Notes: generated by a model not told the origin, from the sequence alone. Numbered from the stretch's first letter, positions 1 through 10,417 are shown. The stretch: 64,000 nt of DNA from Saprospiraceae bacterium (GCA_016722285.1 JADKGI010000005.1:96150-160149); one strand, 5' to 3'. Numbers and translations are program-made.

Positions 1-1130
1 TATATCGATTATCTATTTTTATAATTTTCTTTTATATTGCTGTTGCCTTTCTTGCACCATTTATTGCTGGAGATACACCAATTATTTGTTTAAACAATGG
101 AGTCATATCGCTTCCTATTATAAATTCAGGTATTAGAAATGAAATCAGTGAAGGAAGTAAATGCCTGATGCCTCTGATCCCTTTTTCTACTCAAAATATA
201 GATCCCAAATACAAAACAGGGATCAGCCCGTTTGACAAAAGACAAAGTGGTGTATTTAAATCCCGCCACTGGATGGGTACGGATAAACTTGGCAGGGATG
301 TCGCATCAGCCATGGTACATGGGTCAGCTATTGCTTTGAAAATTGGTTTTTTATCAGTATTCTTTTCCTTTATTATCGGTGTTTCTCTTGGGATGGCTGC
401 AGGATATTATCAGGATAATTCAATAAAGATGAGTTGGATTCAATTATCAGCAGATTTTTTGTTTTTTATTACTGGCGTGTATTATATGTGGATGGAATTT
501 ATTGTATTTAATGATTCATTCTATTTATTCTTGCTTGGTTCAATATTTGTCATGATTTGCCTGATTATTCTTCACAAACTTACTGGGAAATTTGTTACCC
601 TGTATCAATTTTATGTACCGATAGATTTAGTCATTATTAAAATAATAGAGATCAGAAAGTCTTTTCCAGGTATATTTTTACTGTTGGCGTTGATTAGTAT
701 TTTCAGGGTACCGTCTGTCTGGAATATTGTCATCATAATCACCATCTTGAGTTGGGCTGATTTTGCCAGACTTACTCGTGGTGATACGCTTTCTATTAAG
801 AATGAAAATTATATTATAAGTGCACAGGTTCTTGGTTTTAGTGATATTCGAATAATGTGGAGACATATCCTGCCCAATATATTGCCTACTCTGATTGTAG
901 CAGTTTGTTTCAGTATTGGGGGCGCAGTTATTCTCGAATCCACATTGTCATTTTTAGGTATTGGTCTGCCTGTGGAAGAGGTTTCGTGGGGTAAGCTGAT
1001 GGCTGAAGGAAGAAATATGAGATACTGGTGGCTGGTTTTCTTTCCGGGACTGGCCATATTTGTGCTTGTCCTTTCTTTAAATTCGATAGCATCAGCTTGG
1101 CAGAAATCTAATTTCAATATGTTTTCATGA
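1..1130 (+). CDS. ABC transporter permease, DppC/OppC-like (5' end cut by window)
   Basis: This is an inner-membrane permease subunit of a peptide/nickel-type ABC importer. The frame is open from base 3, so the true start lies before the window. A hydrophobic first helix is followed by the OppC-family motif GTDKLGRD, then several membrane segments. The cytoplasmic EAA-type loop is seen as SAQVLGFSDIRIMWRHILP, with the typical C-terminal stretch ESTLSFLGIGLP. About 100 residues of extra hydrophobic sequence sit between the first helix and the core, which I believe is common in Bacteroidota copies. No partner permease, ATPase or binding protein is visible. The substrate cannot be told from sequence. 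Confidence 0.88.
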   Translation, partial: YRLSIFIIFFYIAVAFLAPFIAGDTPIICLNNGVISLPIINSGIRNEISEGSKCLMPLIPFSTQNIDPKYKTGISPFDKRQSGVFKSRHWMGTDKLGRDVASAMVHGSAIALKIGFLSVFFSFIIGVSLGMAAGYYQDNSIKMSWIQLSADFLFFITGVYYMWMEFIVFNDSFYLFLLGSIFVMICLIILHKLTGKFVTLYQFYVPIDLVIIKIIEIRKSFPGIFLLLALISIFRVPSVWNIVIIITILSWADFARLTRGDTLSIKNENYIISAQVLGFSDIRIMWRHILPNILPTLIVAVCFSIGGAVILESTLSFLGIGLPVEEVSWGKLMAEGRNMRYWWLVFFPGLAIFVLVLSLNSIASAWQKSNFNMFS

Positions 1131-1322
1131 TTTTGTTTTCATGCGTTTTCTTTGTGATTTTGAAAACAGATTGGATTTACCTTTTTTATTTGACTCAACA
1201 TTGGGATTGTTATATTTTTCTTCCAGTCCGCAACCTTCCTTAGTCTTGCAGGATGGATGAATCACAACTGCACATAAGACCAGCGCGCAAAACATGATAA
1301 AATGTATCGGTTTCTGTTTCAA
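1125..1322 (-). CDS. Small putative lipoprotein, 65 aa
   Basis: The N-terminus is basic, then hydrophobic, and ends in a Cys (IHPSC) that could be a lipobox. The mature part is short, polar and Lys-rich. The gene overlaps the end of the convergent permease by 6 bp. Function is unknown. The signal-like N-terminus and the matching position after a conserved gene support it as real, but short length keeps confidence moderate. Confidence 0.5.
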   Translation of the reverse strand: MKQKPIHFIMFCALVLCAVVIHPSCKTKEGCGLEEKYNNPNVESNKKGKSNLFSKSQRKRMKTKS

Positions 1323-1575
1323 GGTATATATTAAGTTTTAGGCAAATTATAAATTTTGAATTTCAAAGGTATTGAGTTAAATTTGCTCGGTGTCAATTGA
1401 AATAAAGTATAAATGTATAACAATTTTGGTTTAACCGGCCCTTCCAAAAGTGTGAATACACCTGAAATACTTAATTTAATTTTTTATAAATATATACTAA
1501 GATTTACAAATTATCGTTTTTAACAACATAAATGGCATCTGCATGGTGTGATGAGTATATTTTTATGAATGAATC

Positions 1576-1606
1576 TTTGTAATTATATGAATATGACGTA
1601 CATTTG
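1576..1606 (+). promoter_or_regulatory. Promoter of the HU gene (Bacteroidota type)
   Basis: TTTG at 1576-1579 and TACATTTG at 1599-1606 are separated by 19 bp, matching the Bacteroidota -33/-7 consensus TTTG-N19-TAnnTTTG. The HU start codon lies 35 bp downstream. Confidence 0.7.
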
Positions 1607-1641
1607 CGGCCGAATAAATTCTTAATTTTAAAATCAATAAA

Positions 1642-1913
1642 ATGAACAAAGGAGATTTAATCAATGCAGTAGCTGACGCAGCTAGCATTACAAAAGCACA
1701 AGCTGGAAGCGCAATTGATGCAGTATTTGGAAGTATTGAAAGCACATTGAAAGGTGGTGACAAAGCTGCTTTCGTAGGTTTCGGTACTTTTTCAACTGCA
1801 CACAAACCTGCAAGAGATGGAGAAATCCTTCTACTGGGCAAACTATCAAAATTGCTGCTAAAACATCCGTAAAATTTAAGGCTGGAAAGTCACTGACTGA
1901 TGCAGTTAACTAA
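1642..1913 (+). CDS. HU-family DNA-binding protein (frameshifted near 3' end)
   Basis: This is a small nucleoid-associated protein that bends DNA as a dimer. The N-terminal helices (MNKGDLINAVADAASITKAQ) and the FVGFGTFS strand are typical. After RDG the frame shifts: one A is missing near 1822, and a compensating G/A pair follows near 1838. Restored, the tail reads RNPSTGKTIKIAAKTSVKF and continues to KAGKSLTDAVN, the expected C-terminus, ending at TAA 1911. Because HU is usually important and the residues are intact on both sides, I infer a sequence error rather than a pseudogene. Confidence 0.9.
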
Positions 1914-1935
1914 TTTAAAAATTAGAAAAAATAGA

Positions 1936-1967
1936 GGCAGCCTTCTTAATTGAAAGCTGCCTTTTTT
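1936..1967. terminator. Bidirectional intrinsic terminator
   Basis: GGCAGC (1936-1941) pairs with GCTGCC (1956-1961) and is followed by T6. An A-rich run before the stem gives a T-tract on the other strand. It serves HU (+) and the convergent oligopeptidase (-). Confidence 0.8.
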
Positions 1968-1968
1968 A

Positions 1969-4197
1969 TTATTTTTCACCAAGGCCGGCAAGATCCAACA
2001 GGAATGCATATTCCATAGCTGTTTCACGGAGCCTTCTGAACCGGCCGGATGCTCCACCATGGCCAGTATCCATGTTGCAATACATTAACAAAGGATTTTT
2101 ATCTTTTTTCATATCACGAAGCTTTGCTATCCATTTTGCCGGTTCCCAGTATTGAACCTGCGAATCCCAATAACCTGTTGTCACAAGTACAGGTGGGTAT
2201 GATTTTGGCCCCACATTGTCATAAGGTGAATATGATTTCATATAGTCATAATATTCCTTACTTTTTGGATTACCCCATTCATCAAATTCTCCCGTAGTCA
2301 AAGGTATGCTTTCATCCAACATGGTGCTTATGACATCTACAAACGGCACAGCGGCAACAATTCCAGCCCATAAATCAGGTCTCATATTCATGACTGCGCC
2401 CATCAGAAGTCCACCGGCACTACCACCATTGGCAAAAAGTTTTTCCCTGGATGCATACTTTTCTTTTATCAGATAATCTCCGCAATCAATGAAGTCAGTA
2501 AATGTATTTTTCTTTTTGAGAAACTTTCCATGTTCATACCAATCCCTACCCATCTCCTGGCCTCCCCTGATATGAGCGATGGCAAAACCAAATCCACGAT
2601 CCAGCAAGCTAAGCCTTGCTGAAGAAAAATAAGGGTCACTGCTTATTCCATATGATCCATACCCATACAGCAAAACTGGTCTGGTGCTGTCAGGTTTAAA
2701 TCCCTTTTTGTAAACAATAGAAAGCGGTATCCTGGTACCATCCTTTGCTTTTACCATTTTGCGTTCAGATTTGTAATCAGAAGGATTAAATATTCCCATC
2801 ACTTCCTGCTGCTTTAGGAGGGTGAGTTTTTTAGTCTTTACATTATAATCATAGGTTGAGCTTGGGGTGGTCAATGATGTGTAATTCAACCTGAGTAAAT
2901 CAGTTTCAAAATCAGGATTAATACCCGTATTTGCTGTATATGATGGCTCACCAAAACCAATGTAATGTTCATTTTGGCCAACCCAGGGTCTGATACGAAG
3001 TTGAGTTATGCCATTTCTTCTTTCTGATATGACCATATGATCTTTAAAAAGATCTAATCCTTCGATAAATATGTTTTTGTCATATGGCATAAGATCAGTC
3101 CATTTTTCTTTGAATGTGGTATTTTCCGGAGTTTTCATAGTCTTAAAGTTGGTTGCACCATCTTTATTTGTGTGGATATACCAGTTTTGGCCGTAATGAT
3201 CAATATTGAATTCAAGTTTGTGTGCTCTGGGTTGAAACATTCTGAATTCACCCGTTGGATTGTCAGCTTCCAGTATCTGATATTCATTTGAGAGGGTGGA
3301 AGCAGAAGCAATGATCAGATATTTTTTTGATTTGGTTTTATAAACATATGTGCCGAAGGTTTCGTCTTTTTCGTGCCAAATGAGAATATCATCTTTTATT
3401 TGGGTGCCGAGGGAATGTCGGAATATTTTATAAGATCGCAGAGCGGCATCTTGTTTTGAATAAAATATTGTTTTATTATCATTGGCCCAGGTGATGCCTC
3501 CCGTTGTGAGTGGAATTACATCAACATAGTATTCTCCGGTGATTAAATTTTTGAAGCGAATAGAATACTGACGACGGCTGACTGTGTCCTCAGAATATGC
3601 AAGAATAGTATTGTCAGGGCTGACAGATCTGCCGCCAAGTGCAAAATAGGAGTGACCTTCTGCCAGTTCATTTATGTTTAGCATGGCCTCCTCTGGCGCA
3701 TCCGGATTATTCTTTTTGCGGCTGTGTATCGGATATTCTTTGCCCTCTTCATATCTTGTGATATAGTAGTAGCCATTATCTTTATATGGTACAGACATGT
3801 CCGTTTGTTTAATTCTGCCTTTGATCTCATCGAACAGCCTGTTTTGGAAACTATCTGCATGTGACATCATTTTTTCCCTATAAGCATTTTCTGCAACAAG
3901 ATAATCCAATACTTTTTGGGTCTGATGATCCGGGATTTTGGCATTTTTCTGCTCATCTGTGAGGCGCATCCAGAAGTAATTATCAACTCTGGTATCGCCA
4001 TGGATGGTTGATGTTATTGGAATTTTTTCGGCTGTTTGTGCCAGAATGTCAGTATTTTTCATCAACATACTTTGGTTGTATTTCATTTCACTATTGATTG
4101 AACCATCGTAATTTTTACAAGATGGGAGCGCAAAAGTAATGTAAACGAGGACTAAATAAAAATCATTTTTTAACATAAGAATTAATATTTGAAGCAA
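1969..4197 (-). CDS. ptrB: Oligopeptidase B-like prolyl oligopeptidase (S9A), lipoprotein
   Basis: This serine peptidase cleaves short peptides, classically after basic residues. It has 742 aa in this reading. A signal with lipobox ALPSC (Cys27) suggests a lipid-anchored envelope form; the true start may be the internal Met9. An N-terminal beta-propeller occupies roughly residues 60-480, then the alpha/beta hydrolase domain. The catalytic triad is readable: Ser about 593 in GGSAGG, Asp about 678 in GYWDSQ, and His about 713 in DTGHGG. The C-terminal GASGRF motif favours oligopeptidase B over prolyl endopeptidase. The gene is intact and convergent with HU, sharing its terminator. Confidence 0.9.
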   Translation of the reverse strand: MLQILILMLKNDFYLVLVYITFALPSCKNYDGSINSEMKYNQSMLMKNTDILAQTAEKIPITSTIHGDTRVDNYFWMRLTDEQKNAKIPDHQTQKVLDYLVAENAYREKMMSHADSFQNRLFDEIKGRIKQTDMSVPYKDNGYYYITRYEEGKEYPIHSRKKNNPDAPEEAMLNINELAEGHSYFALGGRSVSPDNTILAYSEDTVSRRQYSIRFKNLITGEYYVDVIPLTTGGITWANDNKTIFYSKQDAALRSYKIFRHSLGTQIKDDILIWHEKDETFGTYVYKTKSKKYLIIASASTLSNEYQILEADNPTGEFRMFQPRAHKLEFNIDHYGQNWYIHTNKDGATNFKTMKTPENTTFKEKWTDLMPYDKNIFIEGLDLFKDHMVISERRNGITQLRIRPWVGQNEHYIGFGEPSYTANTGINPDFETDLLRLNYTSLTTPSSTYDYNVKTKKLTLLKQQEVMGIFNPSDYKSERKMVKAKDGTRIPLSIVYKKGFKPDSTRPVLLYGYGSYGISSDPYFSSARLSLLDRGFGFAIAHIRGGQEMGRDWYEHGKFLKKKNTFTDFIDCGDYLIKEKYASREKLFANGGSAGGLLMGAVMNMRPDLWAGIVAAVPFVDVISTMLDESIPLTTGEFDEWGNPKSKEYYDYMKSYSPYDNVGPKSYPPVLVTTGYWDSQVQYWEPAKWIAKLRDMKKDKNPLLMYCNMDTGHGGASGRFRRLRETAMEYAFLLDLAGLGEK

Positions 4198-4288
4198 TGG
4201 GAGAAATATATTTTAATCCGGATAAAATTTAGATAATTTTACTGAATAGCTACCAGATGACCTGAAAAACAGATATTTTGCGCTCGGT

Positions 4289-5626
4289 ATGAATCTTAGA
4301 ACATCCTACAGACAAATATTATCTCTTTCAGTTCCTATCATGTTAGGCAGTGCTGCCCAAAACATTATTGTACTCAGTGACAATGTATTTTTATATCATT
4401 ATAACTCTTTGGACTTTGCGGCAGCCGGATTGGTTGGTGTATTTTACCTTGTCATAGCTAGTATGGGTTATGGGTTTTCCAGAGGAGGACAAATTATTAT
4501 TGCCAGAAGGAACGGGGAGTATAATTACAAAGGAGCTGGAACAGATTTTCAGGCATTATTTCTATTTGAGCTTTTATTATCCATCATTATTTTTATTTTC
4601 CTTCAGTTTTTCAGCAGAGAGTTTTTCACTCTTTTTATCAAAAGCCCTGACATCCTTGAAAAATGTGTTGAGTACATACATTACAGGAGTTGGGGTGTAT
4701 TCTTTAGCTATATCGGTGTCGCTCTGATAGCGTTTTATACAGGCATAGCTAATACAAAGTTTATCATCTACGATACTGTTGTATTGATTGTTGTCAATGT
4801 ATTGCTCAATTATGTCTTTGTTTTTGGAAAATTTGGTTTTGCAGAAATGGGTATTGCCGGTTCAGCTTTGGCGAGTACGGTAGCAGAAATAGTAGCCTTT
4901 TTTGTATTTATCGGTTATATGGCTTATGATAAATCAAATCGCAAGTATGAGTTGCTCAGCTTTCACAGGTTAAATATTTCTACATTTAAAAGCATGTTTG
5001 GGATTTCTACCCCTATTGTTTTTCAATCAATACTTGGGATTGGCTCTTGGTTCTTATTCTTTAGTTTTATTGAAAATGTAGGTGGACGTGAGCTCGAAAT
5101 TTCCAATTTGCTCAGGACGGTTTATCTTATCCTTTCCATACCATGTTGGGGGTATTCTGCCGGAATTAACACGCTGGTAAGTAATTTCATCGGCAATAAA
5201 AAACGTCAGGCTGTCCTGCCGATGATTTACAAAACCACGAAGATCAATTTACTATCGACGATGTTGGTATCTCTACCGATTATTCTTTTTCCTGAGTTTT
5301 TTTTATATCCTTTATTTGGAAAAGAAGATATGACCTTGATTCTCCTTGCAAAGCCTTATATGCCCATGTTGTTAGCTATATTGATGACATTTAGTGTCGG
5401 TGGCATCTTTATAAATGGTCTGATAGGTACCGGGCATACCCAAACTGCATTGCGAATACAAACAATTTTTACTGTATTCTATATACTTTACAGTTATTTC
5501 ATGATTAAGCATTGGTACTTTGGACTCAACTGGGCCTGGGCTGCTGAGATATTTTATTGGGGAGGTATCACAATCATGTCTTTCTTATATCTTAAGACTA
5601 AAAAATGGCACTTTTTAAAATTCTGA
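4289..5626 (+). CDS. MATE-family efflux transporter
   Basis: This is a 445-aa polytopic inner-membrane protein with about 12 hydrophobic segments. The N-terminal pattern SLSVPIMLGSAAQNIIVLSD matches the MATE fold (NorM/DinF-like), which exports drugs or metabolites using a Na+ or H+ gradient. The two halves are homologous in layout, as expected. It is divergent from the oligopeptidase (about 90 bp apart) and lies 70 bp upstream of the GH3 gene on the same strand. The substrate is unknown. Confidence 0.88.
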   Translation: MNLRTSYRQILSLSVPIMLGSAAQNIIVLSDNVFLYHYNSLDFAAAGLVGVFYLVIASMGYGFSRGGQIIIARRNGEYNYKGAGTDFQALFLFELLLSIIIFIFLQFFSREFFTLFIKSPDILEKCVEYIHYRSWGVFFSYIGVALIAFYTGIANTKFIIYDTVVLIVVNVLLNYVFVFGKFGFAEMGIAGSALASTVAEIVAFFVFIGYMAYDKSNRKYELLSFHRLNISTFKSMFGISTPIVFQSILGIGSWFLFFSFIENVGGRELEISNLLRTVYLILSIPCWGYSAGINTLVSNFIGNKKRQAVLPMIYKTTKINLLSTMLVSLPIILFPEFFLYPLFGKEDMTLILLAKPYMPMLLAILMTFSVGGIFINGLIGTGHTQTALRIQTIFTVFYILYSYFMIKHWYFGLNWAWAAEIFYWGGITIMSFLYLKTKKWHFLKF

Positions 5627-5696
5627 ACAAGTGATATTAATTACAATTGTACTCACCACTGCAATACTTATATTTGTCATTGCAACATAAAAATTC

Positions 5697-7196
5697 ATGG
5701 GACTAAAATCATTTATAATATTAAAAGTTGCCGGTTTAGTCGCTTCAGATATACACCGATGGAAGAAGAAAGCTGTATCGGACCAGCTTAATGTTATGAA
5801 CCATTTAATCAGCAGGGCAAGGACTACAGTATTTGGTATTGATCATAATTTTGGAAATATTTACTCGTATGAAGATTTCAAAAGGAATATCCCTGTACGC
5901 GATTATGAAGAATTGAGGCAATATATTGACATGGTAACATCAGGGAAACCGGACATTTTGTGGCCAGGCAAACCAAAATATTTTGCTAAAACATCCGGAA
6001 CTACCAGCGGGGTCAAATATATACCTATATCAAGGGAAAGCATGCCCAATCATATAAATACAGCCAGGAATGCGATGCTTAATTATTTTCACCGGAGAGG
6101 GAATGCCGATGTTTTTGGTGGTAAATTGATATTCTTATCCGGTTCACCTGTCCTTGACGAAAAAGGCGGAGTGCCTACAGGCCGATTATCGGGGATTGTC
6201 AATCATGAAGTACCTGCCTGGGTAAAAAGTAATCAATTACCTTCTTATGAAACAAACTGTATAGATGATTGGGAAATCAAACTGGAGCATATTACGAAAG
6301 AGACAATGGATAGGGATATGCGTCTTATCAGCGGCATACCTCCCTGGGTTCAAATGTATTTTGAAAGAATCCTGGAAGTTACGGGTAAAAAAACGGTATT
6401 AGAGATCTTTCCGAATTTCAGCCTATTTATGTATGGGGGTGTAAACTTCGAACCCTATAGGACAAAACTGGAAGAACTTATCGGAAGAAGAATTGATAGT
6501 ATAGAGACTTACCCGGCTTCAGAAGGATTTATAGCCTTTCAGGATGAAATTAATGATAGTGGTCTCCTGCTGAATACCAATTCAGGCATTTTTTTCGAGT
6601 TCGTCCAAGTAGAGGATGCTTTTGAAAAGAATCCTGAAAGATGTATGCTCAGCGATGTCCAACTCAATAAAGACTATTTGCTCATCATCAACAATAACGC
6701 GGGACTTTGGGGATATAATATCGGAGATGTTGTCAGATTTGTTAGTATCAATCCATATAAAATCATTGTCACAGGCAGGGTAAAACATTATATTTCTGCT
6801 TTTGGAGAGCACGTGATAGGTAAAGAAGTAGAAGAAGCTATTCTCACTATTGCCAATAAACAAAATGTAAGCATTGTTGAATTTACTGTTGCCCCTCAGG
6901 TCAACCCTCCTGATGGATCGCAACCGTATCATGAATGGTTTGTGGAGTTTTACAGACCGCCTGCTGATTTAGATAAATTTGCTTTATCCGTTGATGCTGA
7001 AATGTGTAAACAAAATATCTATTATCAGGACCTGATATCAGGAAACATCCTTCAGCCACTTAAAATAAGGGCAATGAAAAAGGATAGTTTCAGAAATTAT
7101 ATGAAAACACAAGGCAAATTAGGTGGTCAGAATAAAGTACCCAGACTGAGTAATGACAGAAAGATAGCGGAAGATCTTACCGATTACATATCCTGA
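5697..7196 (+). CDS. GH3 auxin-responsive promoter family protein (acyl-adenylating enzyme)
   Basis: This 499-aa member of the GH3 branch of the ANL adenylate-forming superfamily activates a carboxylic acid with ATP and probably conjugates it to an amino acid or similar acceptor. Visible motifs are the phosphate-binding loop KTSGTTSGVKYIP (about residue 100), YGGVNFEPY, ETYPASEGF, and the hinge/nucleotide motif YNIGDVVRF followed by TGRVKHYISAFGEHV. Plant members conjugate jasmonate or auxin; the bacterial substrate is not known. It starts 70 bp after the MATE gene, so co-transcription is possible. Confidence 0.88.
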   Translation: MGLKSFIILKVAGLVASDIHRWKKKAVSDQLNVMNHLISRARTTVFGIDHNFGNIYSYEDFKRNIPVRDYEELRQYIDMVTSGKPDILWPGKPKYFAKTSGTTSGVKYIPISRESMPNHINTARNAMLNYFHRRGNADVFGGKLIFLSGSPVLDEKGGVPTGRLSGIVNHEVPAWVKSNQLPSYETNCIDDWEIKLEHITKETMDRDMRLISGIPPWVQMYFERILEVTGKKTVLEIFPNFSLFMYGGVNFEPYRTKLEELIGRRIDSIETYPASEGFIAFQDEINDSGLLLNTNSGIFFEFVQVEDAFEKNPERCMLSDVQLNKDYLLIINNNAGLWGYNIGDVVRFVSINPYKIIVTGRVKHYISAFGEHVIGKEVEEAILTIANKQNVSIVEFTVAPQVNPPDGSQPYHEWFVEFYRPPADLDKFALSVDAEMCKQNIYYQDLISGNILQPLKIRAMKKDSFRNYMKTQGKLGGQNKVPRLSNDRKIAEDLTDYIS

Positions 7197-7339
7197 AGTG
7201 GTTAAATAAAATCTTCTTAAATATTTGACAGCACTTTCAATAACTCATGATTTTCTTTCAATTCCTGAAAGAAAACAGAAATCCATTTTAATCTAAATAA
7301 ATACAAAATTTCAACCAATACTACCTATTACCTTTTATC

Positions 7340-10300
7340 TTACATCTTGCTTTCAATAGCTTTAATTTGCTTGTTTTGAAGCAATTTATTGATATTAGCG
7401 AGATCTGTGCTAATTATATTTTCCAATTTACTGAGATGACCTTTCAATTCCTTTGTCAGCTCATCAAAAACTAAATAGACGCCAGAAGTCGGTTTTGCAT
7501 CCCCTGTTTCTAGACTCCTGCGGACCGCTGATATCCGGTTGCCAAGTTTGATCGGGAAATTCAGAGGATCCTGTCCACTACGATTTTTTGTCTGATAAAG
7601 ATCTTCTTCTACCATAGTGAGTTTAGCCATCACACCTTTGGCCTGGGCTGAAAAAGTAACTTCATTTACTTCTTTATCTTTTTCTTCAATTTGCTTACGA
7701 ATATTTCTAATCTGAATGACAGCTTCATTGTTTGCACTCTCTTTGTCCCTGATTTTCATGGCCAGATCAAAAGACTCTTTTAAATCAGCCGCAGTCACTC
7801 CTTTCAGATTTGGATTCATTTTAAGGCTGAATGGAAACGTTTCAGTATAGCTTCCCGCTTTCAACCTTACCTTATAATTTCCTATAGGTGCTTTTGGCCC
7901 GCTTTTAGCATTAGCACCCCATAAAATCATACCATCGAAGGCTGTAGCACCAGGGTATTTTAAGTTCCATGTAAATGTGTTCAGACCTGTTGCTGTTGTG
8001 GGTTTTGCGGGTTCTCTTTCCCACCGTGGGATATTAGGATCTTGCTTATATTCAGGCTGAGTTCCGGTAAAGCTACTAATAAGTGTATTGTTTGCATCCA
8101 GGATTTCAATATTTACAGTATCCATCTTTTCTTTGATATAATATTGGAATACAGCATCATATACCCCTCTGATTGCATCTCCCGGGGCAAACAAAGTTAC
8201 ATTTTGGGCTGCAATTTTTTTAGAAAATTGTCTCAGTGGCTGAATATCGTCCAGAATCCAGAATCCGCGACCGTGGGTTCCCAATATCACATCATTGTCT
8301 TTTATCACGAGATCCCGAATAGGTGTATCTGGTAAATTTAGTTGTAATGACTGCCAGTTGTCGCCGGCATCAAATGATATATATAGTCCATGTTCTGTAC
8401 CCAGAAAAAGCAAGTCTTTTCTTATATTGTCTTCTCTGATTGATCTGGCAAAATGGCCATCTTTTACTCCATTTATTATTTTTGTCCAGGATTTTCCATA
8501 ATCCCTTGTTCTGTATATATAAGGTTGCCTGTCATCCACCTGATATCTGAATGCAGCCACAAAAGCTGTGCCCGGCTGATGTTTTGATTCATCAATAATA
8601 GAAATAACCGAATTTTGAGGTAAGTCTTTTGGTGTGATATTTACCCAGTTTTTACCTCCATCTCGTGTAATGTGTATTTTTCCGTCATCTGATCCCGCCC
8701 AAATTGTATTTATATCATGGTACGAAGGCGACAGGGCAAATACGGTTGCGTATATTTCAGGTCCGTTCATATCTTTAGTGATTTCACCTCCGGTAGGTCC
8801 TAAAGTTTCAGGATCTGCATAAGTCAGGTCAGGGCTGATTTTTTCCCAACTCTGTCCGTCATTTGTGGTTTTCCAAACGTGTTGAGAGCAGGTGTAAAGT
8901 GTTTTTGAATCCAGTGGTGAGAATACAATCGGGTAGGTCCATTGCCATCTTTCCGGGAGGGAACTTGCCGGTTCTCCTGAAAAGAATCTGGGATATACCT
9001 GTATGTCCCTGATTTGACCATTTGTTCTATCATATCTGGTGAGCAGAGCACCCTGACTTCCGGCATAAAATATATCAGGGTTGTCCGGATCAGAAGTTAT
9101 GTATCCACTTTCACCACCTCCAACATCATATCCCCATTCTCCCAATTCATTCATATGTCCCCAGCCATCACTTGGGATAGCGAGAGTACTGTTGTCCTGT
9201 TGTGCCCCTACCACATGATAAGGTACATGATTGGTAGTGGTAACATGATAAAACTGGGTAGTGCAAAAATCTTCGTCCGTCCAGGATTTACCTCCATTTA
9301 CAGAGACGCAAGCTCCGCCGTCATTTGAAGTAATCATTCTCATAGCATTATTAGGGTCAATCCAGAGATCGTGATTATCTCCATGTGGCACTCGTATCTC
9401 CTGATCGAATTTTACACCTCCATCTATAGATTTATAGAAATTTACATTCAGACAATATACAGCATCTCTATCAAAAGGGTCAGCGTAAATTCTGGAATAG
9501 TAAAAAGCACGTTGACGAAGTTTTCTCTCATCATTAGTCTTGCTCCAGGTAGCACCGGCATCATCAGAACGATATACACCGCCTTCATTGGCTTCAACTA
9601 TGGCCCAAAGTCTTTTTGAGTCAACAGGGGATACCGTGATACCTATTTTACCTATCGTTCCGGTAGGCATTCCGGGGTTTTTGCTTAATTCGATCCATGT
9701 TTCACCGGCATTTTCAGATTTCCAAAGTTTGCAATCAGGACCGCCGCCCCACATTTTCCACCTTTTTCTGTACACTTGCCAGGTTGTTGCATAAATCACT
9801 TTTGGATTATTGCGGTCAATAATGAGATCAGCAACACCCGCTTTTGGACTTACATAAAGTACCTTTTTCCAGGTATTGCCTCCATCTGTTGATTTAAAAA
9901 CACCCCGATCTTCGCTATCCCCATATGGGTGACCCAGCGCACCTACATAAACAATATCCGGATTAGTAGGATGCACTCTGATGCGGGATATCGCCTGTGT
10001 TTCTTTCAGGCCAAGATGGCGCCAGGTTTTTCCACCATCAGTTGATTTATACACACCATCTCCCTGTGTGATACTACCTCGCAATTGTGTTTCACCACCA
10101 CCGATATAAACTATATCCGGATTTGTCTCTGCAACGGCCACAGCACCAATGGAGGAACAGCTTATTTTACCATCAGTCACCGGTGCCCATTCCTGGCCGC
10201 CATCGGTCGTTTTCCATAATCCACCGCCTGTTGCTCCAAAATAATATTCAAAAGGCCGACCGGGACTTCCTGTACAGCCTAATGATCGTCCACCTCTTTG

Positions 10301-10417
10301 AGGGCCTATATTCCGCCATTTCATTTTATCAAAATATTTCATGTCAAATGGCTGGCAAAATATGTCTTGAGCGAGAAATGAAGTAAACATAAAAAATAGT
10401 AGATAAAATAATTTCAT
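7340..10417 (-). CDS. Secreted BNR/VPS10 (sortilin-like) repeat protein, 1025 aa
   Basis: A signal peptide (residues 1-21, ending IFCQ) is followed by two beta-propeller regions built of BNR/Asp-box repeats. These recur as S-x-D-G-G-x-T-W variants such as STDGGKTW, SDDAGATW and TRDGGKNW. The start MKWRNIGPQRGGRS is typical of the Bacteroidota WD40/YVTN/BNR-like glycosyl-hydrolase-annotated group. The C-terminal third holds a beta-sandwich-like segment and an alpha-helical tail. No sialidase active-site pattern is evident, so enzymatic activity is not supported. The protein is probably periplasmic or surface-exposed. The gene is intact and isolated. Confidence 0.88.
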   Translation of the reverse strand: MKLFYLLFFMFTSFLAQDIFCQPFDMKYFDKMKWRNIGPQRGGRSLGCTGSPGRPFEYYFGATGGGLWKTTDGGQEWAPVTDGKISCSSIGAVAVAETNPDIVYIGGGETQLRGSITQGDGVYKSTDGGKTWRHLGLKETQAISRIRVHPTNPDIVYVGALGHPYGDSEDRGVFKSTDGGNTWKKVLYVSPKAGVADLIIDRNNPKVIYATTWQVYRKRWKMWGGGPDCKLWKSENAGETWIELSKNPGMPTGTIGKIGITVSPVDSKRLWAIVEANEGGVYRSDDAGATWSKTNDERKLRQRAFYYSRIYADPFDRDAVYCLNVNFYKSIDGGVKFDQEIRVPHGDNHDLWIDPNNAMRMITSNDGGACVSVNGGKSWTDEDFCTTQFYHVTTTNHVPYHVVGAQQDNSTLAIPSDGWGHMNELGEWGYDVGGGESGYITSDPDNPDIFYAGSQGALLTRYDRTNGQIRDIQVYPRFFSGEPASSLPERWQWTYPIVFSPLDSKTLYTCSQHVWKTTNDGQSWEKISPDLTYADPETLGPTGGEITKDMNGPEIYATVFALSPSYHDINTIWAGSDDGKIHITRDGGKNWVNITPKDLPQNSVISIIDESKHQPGTAFVAAFRYQVDDRQPYIYRTRDYGKSWTKIINGVKDGHFARSIREDNIRKDLLFLGTEHGLYISFDAGDNWQSLQLNLPDTPIRDLVIKDNDVILGTHGRGFWILDDIQPLRQFSKKIAAQNVTLFAPGDAIRGVYDAVFQYYIKEKMDTVNIEILDANNTLISSFTGTQPEYKQDPNIPRWEREPAKPTTATGLNTFTWNLKYPGATAFDGMILWGANAKSGPKAPIGNYKVRLKAGSYTETFPFSLKMNPNLKGVTAADLKESFDLAMKIRDKESANNEAVIQIRNIRKQIEEKDKEVNEVTFSAQAKGVMAKLTMVEEDLYQTKNRSGQDPLNFPIKLGNRISAVRRSLETGDAKPTSGVYLVFDELTKELKGHLSKLENIISTDLANINKLLQNKQIKAIESKM

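Noticed and set aside
7340..10417. Several plus-strand ORFs of 60-105 codons within the BNR gene
   Set aside because: They are antisense shadows of a continuous 1025-codon gene with clear repeats and signal peptide.
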